NCBI GenBank assembly: GCA_958496175.1
Contig: OY292275.1
Location: 1,364,001 to 1,428,000, forward strand
Reading direction: 5' to 3'
Origin: Sisyra terminalis
Taxonomy: Eukaryota; Arthropoda; Insecta; Neuroptera; Sisyridae
DNA: 64,000 bases
The notes under the pieces were generated by a model that was not told the origin of the DNA, did not search any database, and worked only from the letters and a program-made list of their open reading frames with translations. Shown in pieces: positions 1 to 11,290 of the stretch. Every line of letters starts with the position of its first letter. Positions within the stretch are counted from its first letter, which is position 1. The position numbers and the translations under genes were made by a program.

Positions 1-1361
1 TTCATTCTCTCGTTTTTTTTTTATCGCTCACCAACATCTTAATCAGTACCGGCTTTACCCAGAAATGATAAATTGTCTCAAACTCTTCATTTTTCTTTTT
101 TTTTTTTTTTTTTTTAGTTGTCGGAGTAAAAAAAATATAATTAATTAAACAGCCGCTTGAATTAATTGACCACATTTCATTTCTTTGAATTTTGTAATGA
201 ATTAGTTGTGTTTGAAATTGGATAGGAAATTATATATCCTTAAAAGTTTCAAAATTTAGTTATATTGTAAGTAGAATTGATTTTTTTCTAATCGTTAAAA
301 TCTTTTAAGTCATAATTTTTTTGCAATAAATCTTTTTATATAGGTGTGAAAGTTCATGAAGTATCCACTTGATTTATCATGCTTTTTTTTGACATAAAAA
401 TAATGGAAAATAAAATGTCCTCTTGAAATTTTCTATTGTTCAAAATTGCGGAAAACAATAAGGAAATATACAATGGTTTTTATTGACGCATCAGGTTTAA
501 GGTGAAATTATTAAAATAGATACAAGATTTTTCAATTAATCATATATCAATCATGCCAACAATAGAATTAAAGTTCAATGGCCTTAATAAAACTTTCATT
601 ATCATTGGCTTGGAACCAAGCCAAGAAAACCCATTGAATTTATATGAAAATTAAAAGTTTGAAAAGGTATCAAGTGTATAACATTGACCCAATTCCATCA
701 ATATTCATATCCAATCAAAGAAAACCAACGAAACTAATCATTTTCTTCGGGAAAAATAAAAGGAAGACATTTACGTATTGTCATAGAAGTCATTGGCCTT
801 GTGATTTTAATAATGACGGATATTATTACGGCATAGAGTAGCGCTAATGAGTGTGGGCTGGCAAAGGGCCTAGAAAATCATTGGGGTCATTAATTAGCCG
901 CCAACCTTACCAATTCTCATCCAAAACCATCAGTGCTCATTGTGCTAATATAATTATTCGTAATGAATTCAGAAAGTTGCCAATTAAGGGACACATAAAA
1001 TGTAAAGTGTTTCAAACGGAATTATTGTGCAAACAATTATGGAACTAATTAACATTCTAGATTGCCCTCTATCAATTGAAAACTTTTCGTCACTACTTTC
1101 AATTGAAAAATATTCCTCCAAAGAAAAAAAAATGAGAAAAATTGGTCAATTTTGTTAATGATCTCAAAACCGTCAAAGAAATTCGGTTATGATTCAGCTA
1201 ATTTCTGTATATATATATCAATTAAGCAAAAACGAGAGATGAATTGAAAAAAACAACAATCTCTAAAGTATTTCCGTTCAATGTCAACGAACTCGCAAAT
1301 GATGCAACCTACATTAAACATTTCTTTTCAAAAAATTTCATTGTTTAGTCAAATCAATCCC
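1..1361. other. Intergenic AT-rich DNA, no gene seen
   Basis: AT-rich sequence with long homopolymer runs, including a T run near 92-115. Short reading frames near 644-1048 and 1281-1490 are no longer than chance in such DNA and show no domain, codon bias or splice context. It ends at the left border of a foldback element. Confidence 0.6.
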
Positions 1362-3177
1362 AAAGGGTCTAGCAGGATCCACATGGCCAGTTGGGCCCCA
1401 AATAGGAACCTATATCGAAACTTATGTCAAAATATCGGCTTTATATACAAACACATTTTATATACTTTTCGCGACCAAATTCCTCTTTGACCTGGAGATA
1501 TGGGCAAAAATGTCCTCCAGCATGACTATTTTTTAAAGTTATATATCTCAAAAACTAATTACGCTAGAGAAGTCAAACCAATGCGAGGCTGTAGATTATT
1601 TTACAGAGTATATCATATATTTTTTTGAAATTTTTCGAAAAAAAAAAAAATTATAAAAAAAAAAATCCAAAAAACAAATGAAATAATTTTTTTCTATGTG
1701 TTCTCTGAAAATGACAATCACGAAAAAAAAATATTTTATGCTTCCAGATGAGCACTATAACTCATAAAAATTGCGTGAAAAAATAGTTGGTGCAACACTT
1801 TGAAAAAAAATAAAATGTAATTTACGCCTACTAATATACCTCGGTTTTATTTTTTTTTCGAAGTGTTACACCAACTTTTTTTTCACAAACCTTCAATAAA
1901 AAATAGGCCACATATAGGAGCAAAACATATATTTTTTTCATAATTGTAAGTCTAAAAAGTATAAACAAAAGAATTTTAAATTTCGAAAAAGTTGGTGAAA
2001 CACTTCGAAAAAAATAATAAAACCGAGGTATACTAGTAGGCGTAGATCACATTTCATTTTTTTTCAAAGTGTTGCACCAACTATTTTTTCACGCAATTTT
2101 TATGAGTTATAGTGCTCATCTGGAAGCATAAAATATATTTTTTTCGTGATTGTCATTTTCAGAGAACACATTAAAAAAAATATTTCATTTGGTTTTTCGA
2201 TTTTTTTTATATAATTTTTTTTTTCTAAAAATTTCAAAAAATATATGATATACTCTGTGAAATAATCTAAAGTCTCGCGTTGGTTTCACTTCTCTAGCTT
2301 AATTAGTTTTTGAGATATATAACTTTGAAAAATTGCCATGCGGGGGACATTTTGGTCCAATATCTCAAGATCAAAAAGGAATTTGGTCGCGAAAAGTATA
2401 TAAAATGAGTTTGTATATCAAGCCGATATTTTGACATAAGTTTCAATATAGGTTCCTATTTGAGGGCCAACTGGCCATGTGGATTAGGGTGTCCGTTATT
2501 TCCCAAATTGATTTTTTTACAGCAATCGCCTCCTGAATTTTTAGTTTGAGATATAAAAAAAATATCCAATACAATTAAGTTCTTAATTTCTTGATTAAAC
2601 CGTGCCGGAATAATGTTACTTTTACCATTTAAATAAAATGGGATTATTTGAATTTTTACCATTTAATTTTTTTTCTCAGAAACAAACAGATGAAAAGATT
2701 TAAGATCAAATTATTCTGACGTAAAATTTAACGCTCTACAAAAAAGGTGTCTTATGAATTTTCGATTTAATCACTCCATTAAAAGTTATCCAACATTTCA
2801 CTTTTTAACGACAAATCAATCGACTATAGGCTCAATAAAAATGATGTTCACTAAAAGTTCTAAGAAATTTCTCATAGATGGCGTCAGGTGAAATGGTAAA
2901 AATTCGAATTTTATTTGAACTTTTGTTGATAGTCTTATTAATTAGTATGACATTCACTTCGTAGATAAAAAAATATTGATTAATGTACGAAAATTTATCC
3001 TGGATAATCAAAAATAAGATTTTTTTCGCTGACTGAACAGTTATACTGTGTATACAATATATTGAATATATTGCAGTCCAATTTATTTAGTATAATTTAA
3101 TATAATAATATATAAAAATCATACAATAAACATAAATTTGAACAGAAGTTCCAACAAAAATATTCGTGACATATTGC

Positions 3178-3218
3178 CCAGATACGTATTTCGATTGCCA
3201 AGCAATCTTACTCAGTGG
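3178..3218 (-). ncRNA. Hammerhead-like ribozyme motif, core mutated (B1, minus)
   Basis: On the minus strand: CCA, CTGAGTA, A, stem II GATTGC-TTG-GCAATC, GAAA, palindromic stem III, C, then TGG. Stems I (CCA/TGG) and II pair fully. The core position that should be G8 is U, which is expected to abolish cleavage. Confidence 0.6.
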
Positions 3219-3286
3219 TCATCAAGTAGTTTGGATCACTCCGTAACTGCTTTGTGATGATTCAAGTGATCCAAACTACTTGATGA

Positions 3287-3327
3287 CCACTGAATAAGAT
3301 TGCTTGGCAATCGAAATACGTATCTGG
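3287..3327 (+). ncRNA. Hammerhead-like ribozyme motif, core mutated (B1, plus)
   Basis: Mirror partner of the minus-strand motif in the same element. The core reads CTGAATA, so G8 is again U. Stem II, GAAA, the ATACGTAT stem III and the CCA/TGG base of stem I are intact. Predicted inactive. Confidence 0.55.
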
Positions 3328-4007
3328 GCAATATGTCACGAATATTTTTGTTGGAACTTCTGTTCAAATTTATGTTTATATTTATTATATTAAATTATAC
3401 TACATAAATTTGACAGCAATATATTCTCTATATTGTATACACAGTTATCCTGGATAAATTGAATTTCACGACTTGTCAAAAAAGGATTTTTTTTTGTTTA
3501 ATTTTCAGTTCAAGCCATAAAACTAACACAAATAATCACTTGTGGTCTAATGATAATAATTTTTATCTTCTCTTCCAATGATTTCATAGTTAAAAATAGT
3601 AAAAATGAGCAAAAAGTTGAAAATATTAGGCACAAGTTAAATGTTGAATAACTTTTAATGGAGTGAGTTAATCGAAAATTCATACGAGACCTTTTTTGTA
3701 GAGCTTTAAATTTTACGTCTGAATAGTTTGATCTTAAATCGTTTGAGCCATTTGTTTCTGAGAAAAAAAAAATAAAAGTAAAAAGTCATATCCGGCCAAA
3801 TCCGGCACGGTTTAATCAAGAAATTAAGAGCTTAATTGTATTGGATGATTTTTTTTTATATTTTAAACTAAAAATTCAGTGGGCGATCGCTGTAAAAAAA
3901 ACAATTTGGGAAATAACGGACACCCTAATGTGGATCCTGTTAGACCCTTTTCAACCCTTTAAAGCCGATTTTAAGCCAATAAAACATAGACCAACTAATG
4001 AAACAAA

Positions 4008-4013
4008 TTTATT
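4008..4013 (-). terminator. Poly(A) signal of the alpha-tubulin gene
   Basis: AATAAA on the minus strand, 47 nt past the tubulin stop codon. It implies a 3' UTR of only about 60-80 nt, ending just before the foldback element whose edge is at about 3950. Confidence 0.65.
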
Positions 4014-4059
4014 TTTCTTAAAACCTAATTTTAACAATAAATCCTCGAAAAATTCAATC

Positions 4060-5409
4060 CTAAAATTCTTCACCTTCTCCCTCACCCTCGCCCGAATCCA
4101 TTCCCACTTCTTCATAATCCTTTTCCAAGGCGGCCAAATCTTCGCGAGCCTCCGAAAACTCACCCTCCTCCATCCCTTCGCCGACATACCAATGCACAAA
4201 CGCTCGTTTTGCATACATCAAATCAAATTTGTGATCTAGTCGAGCAAAAGCTTCCGCAATGGCGGTGGTGTTCGTCAGCATGCACATGGCTCGCATCACT
4301 TTCGCCAAATCACCGCCCGGAACCACCGTCGGCGGTTGATAGTTAATTCCGACTTTAAATCCCGTCGGACACCAATCGACAAACTGAATGGTTCTTTTCG
4401 TTTTTATTGTCGCAATGGCACTGGCCACGTCTTTGGGAACCACATCGCCGCGATAGAAACAACAGCAAGCCATATATTTACCGTGACGTGGATCACATTT
4501 GACCATTTGATTGGCCGGCTCGAAAGAAGCGTTGGTGATTTCCGCGACGGTCAGCTGTTCATGATAGGCTTTTTCGGCGGAAATAATCGGTGCATACGTC
4601 ACCAAGGGGAAATGAATTCGCGGATATGGAACCAAGTTCGTTTGGAAATCCAAAACATCCACTTTAAGCGCACCCTCAAACCGCAACGCAGCTGTTAACG
4701 TCGAAACGCATTGCGCAATTAGTCGATTCAAATTCGTATACGTTGGCCGTTCAATATCCAAGTTTCTTCGGCAAATATCATAAATGGCTTCATTGTCCAA
4801 CATAATCGAACAATCCGAATGCTCCAAAGTCGAGTGCGTCGTCAACAATGAGTTATACGGTTCAACGACGGCTGTACTAATTTGCGGCGCCGGATATATC
4901 CCAACTTCCAACTTCGATTTCTTGCCATAATCGACCGACAAGCGTTCCATCAACAAGGACGTCAATCCCGATCCGGTGCCACCACCGAAACAGTGAAAAA
5001 TAAAAAAGCTCTGCAAACTGCAACATTGATCCGCCAACTTTCGCACTCGATCCAACACCAAATCAATCATCTCTTTGCCAATCGTATAATGGCCGCGGGC
5101 GTAATTGTTGGCGGCGTCCTCCTTCCCGGAAATCAACTGTTCCGGGTGGAACAGTTGACGATAGGTTCCCGTTCGCACCTCGTCAATCACGGTCGGTTCC
5201 AAATCCATTAAAATCGCGCGGGGCACATGCTTGCCGGCACCGGTTTCCGAGAAAAACGTGTTGAAACTAGTGTCACCACCGCCGACCGTCTTATCGGACG
5301 GCATTTGGCCGTCCGGTTGTATGCCATGTTCAAGGCAAAACAGTTCCCAACAAGCATTACCAATTTGGACACCAGCTTGACCCACGTGCAACGAAACAAT
5401 CTCACGCAT
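4060..5409 (-). CDS. Divergent intronless alpha-tubulin
   Basis: A complete 449-residue alpha-tubulin in a single exon; alpha-tubulins are usually about 450 aa. They pair with beta-tubulin to form microtubules. Visible hallmarks are the MREI N-terminus, K40 in PSDKTVGGG (the acetylation site), the nucleotide-binding loop GGGTGSG at 142-148, and the acidic Glu/Gly-rich tail. The tail ends in EEF rather than EEY, so the usual terminal tyrosine is replaced by phenylalanine. Residue 254, a conserved Glu in helix H8 that drives hydrolysis of beta-tubulin GTP, is Asp here (codon GAT at 4648-4650). Other changes from the canonical protein include C129, C130 and C140 and a Cys run at 315-317. The ATG was chosen because it gives the exact family N-terminus. 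The lack of introns and the divergence suggest a tissue-specific or retroposed paralogue; the intact frame argues against a pseudogene. Its codons are much richer in G+C than the flanks. Confidence 0.97.
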   Translation of the reverse strand: MREIVSLHVGQAGVQIGNACWELFCLEHGIQPDGQMPSDKTVGGGDTSFNTFFSETGAGKHVPRAILMDLEPTVIDEVRTGTYRQLFHPEQLISGKEDAANNYARGHYTIGKEMIDLVLDRVRKLADQCCSLQSFFIFHCFGGGTGSGLTSLLMERLSVDYGKKSKLEVGIYPAPQISTAVVEPYNSLLTTHSTLEHSDCSIMLDNEAIYDICRRNLDIERPTYTNLNRLIAQCVSTLTAALRFEGALKVDVLDFQTNLVPYPRIHFPLVTYAPIISAEKAYHEQLTVAEITNASFEPANQMVKCDPRHGKYMACCCFYRGDVVPKDVASAIATIKTKRTIQFVDWCPTGFKVGINYQPPTVVPGGDLAKVMRAMCMLTNTTAIAEAFARLDHKFDLMYAKRAFVHWYVGEGMEEGEFSEAREDLAALEKDYEEVGMDSGEGEGEGEEF

Positions 5410-5520
5410 TTTTATTCCAAAGAGAGAAAATTAAACTAACAGGTAAAATCCCAATAAAAAAACCCGTTTTAGTGATATACCCTAGGAACACATGTATACG
5501 GTGTGTTGAACGTAAAATTA
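5410..5520 (-). promoter_or_regulatory. Probable 5' UTR/promoter side of alpha-tubulin
   Basis: Reading the minus strand towards the ATG there is a TATA-like GGTATATCAC about 70-75 nt upstream (near 5475-5484), then a pyrimidine-rich stretch ending CCTGTTAG that could equally be a splice acceptor for a 5' UTR intron. The sequence just before the ATG is AATAAAA. The assignment is by position and motif only. Confidence 0.3.
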
Positions 5521-6387
5521 ATGATTTGTTTATTATAGGCCATCTCTAAGGAAAATTTTTTTTTTTTGAATAAAACTCCATAAAATTTAACAATATTTGT
5601 TATTTCAACGTAGTCAACATTCAAATTTCAAATTTCGCGCTTGCGAAAATGTATGCAGTAAATATAGTAACATTACAATAATTAAGAAACAAAGAACCGT
5701 TAGCGTAAAAGATAAAGCTATAACACTTTATATGCTCAAAACAAAGATGCATAGTTAAAACAAATTTATTCACATTCTACTACCAAAAAAAATAACCAAA
5801 ATCAATAAAAGTACTAGATCAAATTGTTCAAAACGCTTCAATTGGTTAAATTGTCTCCTGTGATTGATTTATATTAAATTGAATTTTCATTTGGTAAGAA
5901 GAATTAAATAGTTTATTTGGTAAGAAAATCAATCAATAATGATATTATAACAATTAATTTTGTTTGAATTTCAGATTATACCGGAAAAATCAAACATTTT
6001 CGTCAAAGCTTGTTAAAATTAGCCACGTGGTTTCGCACCGATATCGGCTTCCATTTTTCGATCTGAAATTCTATGTGCCGCCTTATTAAAGCCAAAATAA
6101 ATTTATGTAGATGTCAACAATTAATTTTTTCCCATTATTTGAATATTTTAATTATTAAAAATATTCAAAATGTGATAATTACAAAATCAGTGATTTTCAA
6201 ATTACACAAAAGCCACGTTGGTGAACTTGCGATCCGAGATCACTTAAGAATTACTAGAGCTAGTGTGGTTAACTTTAGGTCGACAAAATTGAAGTAAAAT
6301 TATTAAAGTACTTAAAAATAATTCAAAATTGATTAAACGAAATAAATATATAAATGGTTCATTAGATGAATTAATTTCTTGGATAAT
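5521..6387. other. Intergenic, no gene recognised
   Basis: AT-rich DNA. A short stretch near 6027-6062 has higher G+C and an E-box-like CCACGTGG, but no coding frame with recognisable features. The 74-codon frame at 6073-6297 has no domain and biased AT composition. Confidence 0.5.
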
Positions 6388-7487
6388 GGTAAAGTATCAA
6401 TAAATATTTTTTTCTCAATAACATTACAGCATAAAATTTTTCTATAATTTCAGGTTACTTTAACACTACTACTAATTATCGAAAAAAAATCTTGATAACT
6501 ATTTAACTCTGGAATAGGTCTGGCAAATTGTATTAAGATTTACTACGAATGGATATATACTTTATAAAATTGTATTGCTTTGGAAAACCAATCCTGGTGT
6601 GGACACTTTTAAAGCATTAATAAAACCAATCACAAATCATTGAAAATTTTATGAGCGATTCCAAAATACTAAACCAATATGTAAAAATTGATTTAAGTTG
6701 TCCTTAATACTATCCAAATAATCCAGGACTGTAGCCTTTGAAAATGGTAAAAAATGAAAAAAATAATAATAGTAAGATGAAACCCATTGGAAGAAGTGGA
6801 AGGGGGTGAGCTTTTAAGGGTAAAAAATGGTTTATCTCGATTTCCGGGAAAATTATAAGTCTTAAGGAAAAAAATTAAATAGCAAAGTTGACGATCTTTT
6901 GTAGTTTTGTCAGAAATTGAGATAAACTATTTTTTACCCTTAAAAAGTTCACCCCTTTCCACTTCCCGAGCACATATCGCTCATAAATTATTTTTCCAAT
7001 GATTTTTGTTATATTCTTTTCCTTTTCCAATGGATTTCATCCTCTTATTATTAAAAACAACTAATATCCTAATATGCGTTACTAAATAAAATGAAATTTT
7101 TCTTCCATAGCGGTTTTCCTATAAACAAAATGATTTGACTTATACTATAAACTATGAAGAGGTTTTGGAATTGGAAAATTTCAACGATGCATCTTCCAAG
7201 GACCGGATTTTTTTATAATTCTTCTTAGCTAAACTCAAATTTGCCAAGGATTTTGCATTCGAGTTATGTAAAATAGATTCAATGAATTTCTCACTAAAAA
7301 TTGGTAATTTTTAATATCGAAACTCTTCAATAGACTAATTGTATTATTAGTTTAGCACACAATACTGTTCTTGGAAAAATAAATACAAAAGAAGGCGATA
7401 AAAGAGTCGAAGACTTCTTATCTTAATATATCCCTGTACCATTCGTACCACTGAAGAAACTAGAAGATTTTTAAGCTATTTATATAT
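6388..7487. repeat. Repeat G, tandem copy 1
   Basis: The first of two directly repeated units about 1.1 kb long; both start GGTAAAGTATCAATAAATA and end in the motif TTTTTAAGCTATTTAT. The interior (about 6800-6970) folds back on itself, and AGGGTAAAAAATGG-type sequence occurs on both sides. No open frame. Confidence 0.75.
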
Positions 7488-7943
7488 GGTAAAGTATCAA
7501 TAAATACTTTTTCTCAATAACATTACAGCATACAATTTTTCTATAATTTCAGGTTACTTTAAGACTACTACTAATTATCGAAAAAAAAACTTGACAACGA
7601 TTTAACTATAGAATGGATAAATTACTACGAATGGAAATATCCTTTATATTATATCCTTTAGAAAATTGTATTGCTTTGGAAAACCAATCCTGGCGTGGAC
7701 ACTTTTAAAGCTTTGATATTACCAGCTCACAAATAATTGAAAATTTCATGAGGAATTCCAAAATACATACAAATTCATTTAAGTTGTCCTTGAAACTATC
7801 CAAATAAATCAGGACGGTAGACTTTGAAAATGGTAAAAATGAAAAAATAATAAAATAATAATAGTAAGATGAAACCCGTTGGAAAAGGAAGAAAATATAA
7901 CAAAAATAAAAGCCAAAAATTTTATAATAATTTAATTATGGGC

Positions 7944-8205
7944 ATAAGGACGAAGCTTCTTGTGGAATATTATTTATTTTATCGCCAACGTTTCGTCAGT
8001 CATTCCTGACTTCTGCAGGGCTCAAAATTAAAAATTACTCCACAAATGTCATCAAAATAAGTTGTAAAATGATCCAACTGGTAAAACAACAAACCAAGAA
8101 TACAATTTGGTATTGATAAATAAATAAAAAATTATTGAAAAAATACAAACACACATGGCTCAACTCAGTTATAATAATTCAATTATATTTGGCAAAAAAT
8201 TATAT
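7944..8205 (-). mobile_element. Short hammerhead-bearing insertion (element ii)
   Basis: A 262-bp block absent from the other G copy and flanked by TTATGGGC on both sides (7936-7943 and 8206-8213). It is non-coding. Its minus strand carries the hammerhead-like motif at 7984-8021. It is consistent with a non-autonomous Penelope/retrozyme-like insertion. Confidence 0.6.
7984..8021 (-). ncRNA. Hammerhead-like ribozyme motif (element ii)
   Basis: Minus strand order: stem I GCC, core CTGCAGA, a spare A, stem II GTCAG-gaatga-CTGAC, GAAA, stem III around the self-complementary ACGT, T at the cleavage position, then GGC closing stem I. Flanking ATTTT/AAAAT can extend stem I past a small internal loop. 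The core has C where A6 is expected, so this copy is probably inactive. Confidence 0.6.
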
Positions 8206-8850
8206 TTATGGGCGATTTGAGGTCGGGAAGTGGAAGGGGGTGAGCTTTTAAGGGTAAAAATGGTTTATCTCGATTTCCGGGAAAATTATAAGTCTTAAGG
8301 AAAAAAGTTAAATAGCAAAATTGACGATCTTTTGTAGTTTTGTCAGAAATCGAGATGAACTATTTTTTACCCTTAAAAAGTTCACCCGTAAATAATTTTT
8401 CTATTAATTTTTATTATATTCTTTTCCTTTTCCAATGGATTTCATCCTATTATTATTAAAAACAACTAATATCCTAATATGTGTAACGTAATAAAATGAA
8501 ATTTTTCTTCCATAGCGGTTTTCCCATAAACAAAATGATTTGACCATGAAGAGGTTTTGGGATTGGAAAAATTTCAATGATACATCTCCCAAGGACCGGA
8601 AATTTTTATAATTCTTCTTAGCTAAATTCTCAAATTTTCCAAGGATTTTGCATTCGAATTATGTAAAATGGATTCAATGAATTTCTCGCTAAAAATAGGT
8701 AATTTTTAATATCTAAACTATTTAATAGACTAATTGTAGTATTATTTTAGCAAACAATACTTTTCTTGGAAAAATAAATAAAATTAAAATATCCCTGTAC
8801 CTTTCGTATCACTGTAGAATATGGACGATTTTTAAGCTATTTATATTAAC

Positions 8851-10342
8851 AAATTAATTCTTCTCCAAACTAAAATATCATTAGATGTAAGTATTCTATA
8901 ATTTCTTAAATTTTATATTAATGTTTTTACTTTTTTAAGGGTAAAACTAGAGGGATGAAAGTGACTTTATACAGCAAAAACCCTAAAGTAATGGACAGAA
9001 TCAATTACGATTTGATGGAAATAAAAACGAAAACAAATCCCATTGAGAAGACATAAAAAATCCTTTTGTAACTCAACCAAAACAACCATAAAAGTGTTCC
9101 CCCATTTCCAGTAATGTAAAATATCTCTTTTCGACCAAATTCAATGGGCGCAATAGAGTTCATGTCATTCAATATTGTCCAATCTCGGTCAGGTGGTTTG
9201 TGGTGGCACTTTTTCCGCCAAATTGAGGCTTTCAATCAACTGTAACGATATTAATTACTACTATTGCCTTGCAATGATTATTTTTTCGACTCACTTTCAC
9301 TCTTACCTCGATCTAATTACCCTATACTTTTGTCAACAAAAATTAAAATTTTTTGCATCAAAAAAGTAATGCACTTTGAGCATAAAAACTAAGGCCTTAA
9401 TTGATTATTTAAAAAAATTAATCGAATTTTCACAAAAAAAACTAAGGAATTTCCTATTTTTTTCATTGAATAGTTTAGTGATATTTATATTTTTTTTAAA
9501 TCAACGGATGTCTTAAGATTATTTCATTCATATTTTTGATTTAGTCATTAAAAACCCAAACATGTAATCCACAAATCATTTTTTTTTTCGTTATGGTTTA
9601 TGTGGTCAGTGAATATTCATATAGCTATAGTTTCCATGAAATCTTCGGCTAATATTATAAATCGAGGGAAATAAAATTCTCTTTGTTATCGAAACCCTTT
9701 CGACAGGAAGTTGAACACTCGTACACACCTCCACACCTCAACTATTATATTTTAAAATTACCATTATTCTATATTTAGTAATCATTAATCTAGAGTAGAT
9801 CGTAAAAATGTGATCAAACACGTTTTTTTTCCATTGGGCTGGGTGTTAATAGAAGAAGACTTAAAGTTTAACATTTATTTTTTTTGAAAAACGGTTATTT
9901 AAATGCCTGTTTCCTTATTAACGTTATACAAATCATTTTGTTAAATAATATTTATAACTGCTTTATTATATATCATTTAAAAATATTTATAATTTTCAGG
10001 ACCTGTTTGTCAGTATAATTAACAGTCGTGGTACAATGGATTCTTCACAGACTATAATTGCCTTTTGGTCTATCAAAAGTGTAGGACGCAATAAAAATTT
10101 TAGTAGCCGACTATTAAAAGATGAAATTAAAATTGAGAGTGGATAGAAGAAGCGTTATAAATTATCCGAGGGATTAAATGACAAGGATATATTACCAAGG
10201 GATCAATTTAAGTATCAATTATTTAAAAAAATATTCATATTATATGTAAAAGAAAACCATGCTTTTTCAACTATTAACTAATATGATATGGTCGTGACTT
10301 GACTTAAGACATAAAACGATACGACCAATAGAGTAAATTTCG

Positions 10343-10386
<44 letters not shown>

Positions 10387-10509
10387 TAAATCTTATAGAA
10401 AGTAATCTACGAGTTAGTGTATCCAAATAAAAATTTTATGGAGAAATCGCAAAAATTGATCAATTCACATGTACATGCAATAAATTTTTGCCACATATTT
10501 ACAATATCG
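8851..10509. other. Intergenic, no gene recognised; AT microsatellite nearby
   Basis: No convincing coding frame or known repeat. A run of alternating AT of about 36 bp lies at about 10348-10383. Short frames at 9005-9369 lack any domain or conserved motif. Confidence 0.5.
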
Positions 10510-10720
10510 TGATGTGAGTCGATCCCATGTCGATTTTAAAGCAAAGGTTAAAGATATAACGAAGAAAAAATAATCTAAATCGAGAATCCTACATCGATTG
10601 GCCAACAAAATTTCACTGTGTATACAATATATAGAATATATTGCGATCCAATTTATGTAGTATAATTTAATATAATAAATATAAACAGAAGTTCAAACAA
10701 AAATATTCGTGACGTATTGC

Positions 10721-10761
10721 CCAGATACGTATTTCGATTGCCAAGCAATCTTCCTCAGTGG
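10721..10761 (-). ncRNA. Hammerhead-like ribozyme motif with intact core
   Basis: The best copy in the window. On the minus strand CCA is followed by CTGAGGA (all invariant positions met, N7=G), a spare A, the perfect stem II GATTGC-TTG-GCAATC, GAAA, the self-complementary stem III ATACGTAT, C at the cleavage position and TGG closing stem I. Cleavage would fall between 10724 and 10723. The extra A between the core and stem II departs from textbook hammerheads but is shared by all three families here. Confidence 0.65.
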
Positions 10762-11249
10762 TCGTCAAGTAGTTTGGATCTAGCTATCAAGTAGCTTTGT
10801 GATGATTCATGGGGTGAATGGGTGATGGGGTGAAAAACATGGAGGTCTTGAAAAAAACCAGCAAGGAAAATTAAGGACACATTGAAAATGCAAAGAATGG
10901 AGGAGAGTATACATTGGGACTGGGCCAAAAAAACCGACCATTTTTTTTTTAAAAGTACATCGAAAATATTGTTCAAAGTGATAAGAAACAAATATCGGGA
11001 AGGTTTGAGCCAATAATATTAAAATTAAGAGGTCTATCATTTTTAATTTCGATTTTTTATTTGTGCTTTCATTTTTGCGTCAATGCTGTCAAACTATCAA
11101 GGTAAAAAAATTCATCTGCACATATATTTATAGAAAATTAAATTCCCTACAAAAAAGGTCTCTTTGGAAATTTTTGCCAGACACGCCATGAATTCACCCC
11201 ATTAATCATCACAAAGCTACTTGATGATTAGATCAAAACTACTTGATGA

Positions 11250-11290
11250 CCACTGAGGAAGATTGCTTGGCAACCGAAATACGTATCTGG
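11250..11290 (+). ncRNA. Hammerhead-like motif, intact core, one stem II mismatch
   Basis: CCA-CTGAGGA-A-GATTGC-TTG-GCAACC-GAAA-stem III-C-TGG. The core is complete; stem II has one mismatch (GATTGC against GCAACC), and the downstream stem I strand differs from other copies. Confidence 0.5.

Larger units (their letters stand above)
3007..3444 (-). mobile_element. Element B1: hammerhead-bearing short retroelement-like insertion
   Basis: A 438-bp insertion in the centre of element C, flanked by an exact 12-bp direct repeat TTATCCTGGATA (2995-3006 and 3445-3456); removing it restores the palindromic centre of C. Read on the minus strand, one end is CTGTGTATAC and the other ends ...CTTATTTTTGAT, the same two ends as the copy at 15157-15668. 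Internally two half-units face each other, so a hammerhead-like motif is present on each strand (minus 3178-3218, plus 3287-3327). There is no protein-coding capacity. The unequal ends and variable target duplications resemble non-autonomous Penelope/retrozyme-type elements more than DNA transposons; this is an inference. Confidence 0.75.
2485..3927. mobile_element. Palindromic hAT-like MITE (element C) inside element A
   Basis: The element starts TAGGGTGTCCG and ends CGGACACCCTA, and is flanked on both sides by ATGTGGAT (2477-2484 and 3928-3935). An 8-bp duplication and a terminus that fits the hAT pattern YARNG support a hAT superfamily assignment. The arms, about 2485-3006 and 3457-3927, are inverted repeats over nearly their full length, meeting at a self-complementary centre. 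Nothing in it codes for a transposase. The centre is itself interrupted by element B1. Confidence 0.8.
1362..3950. mobile_element. Foldback element A, copy 1, interrupted by elements C and B
   Basis: A long imperfect palindrome. The left arm (about 1362-1895) reappears in reverse complement at about 1984-2484 and continues at 3928-3950, with a loop at about 1896-1983. Both outer ends read AAAGGGTCTARCAGG inwards. The right arm is cut by another element at 2484/3928; joining those points restores the terminal repeat. No transposase frame is visible, so this is a non-autonomous element. A second copy starts at 62389. The superfamily is not clear, because no convincing target-site duplication was seen at the outer ends. 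Confidence 0.85.
7488..8850. repeat. Repeat G, tandem copy 2, carrying a 262-bp insertion
   Basis: The second unit lies directly after the first and matches it throughout, except for an extra block at 7944-8205 and small deletions. The same internal hairpin is present (about 8230-8390). The arrangement shows a tandem duplication followed by insertion of the hammerhead-bearing element. Confidence 0.75.

Noticed and set aside
4060..5439. Several open frames on both strands inside the tubulin gene
   Set aside because: They are shadows of the G+C-richer tubulin codons, and only one frame gives tubulin.
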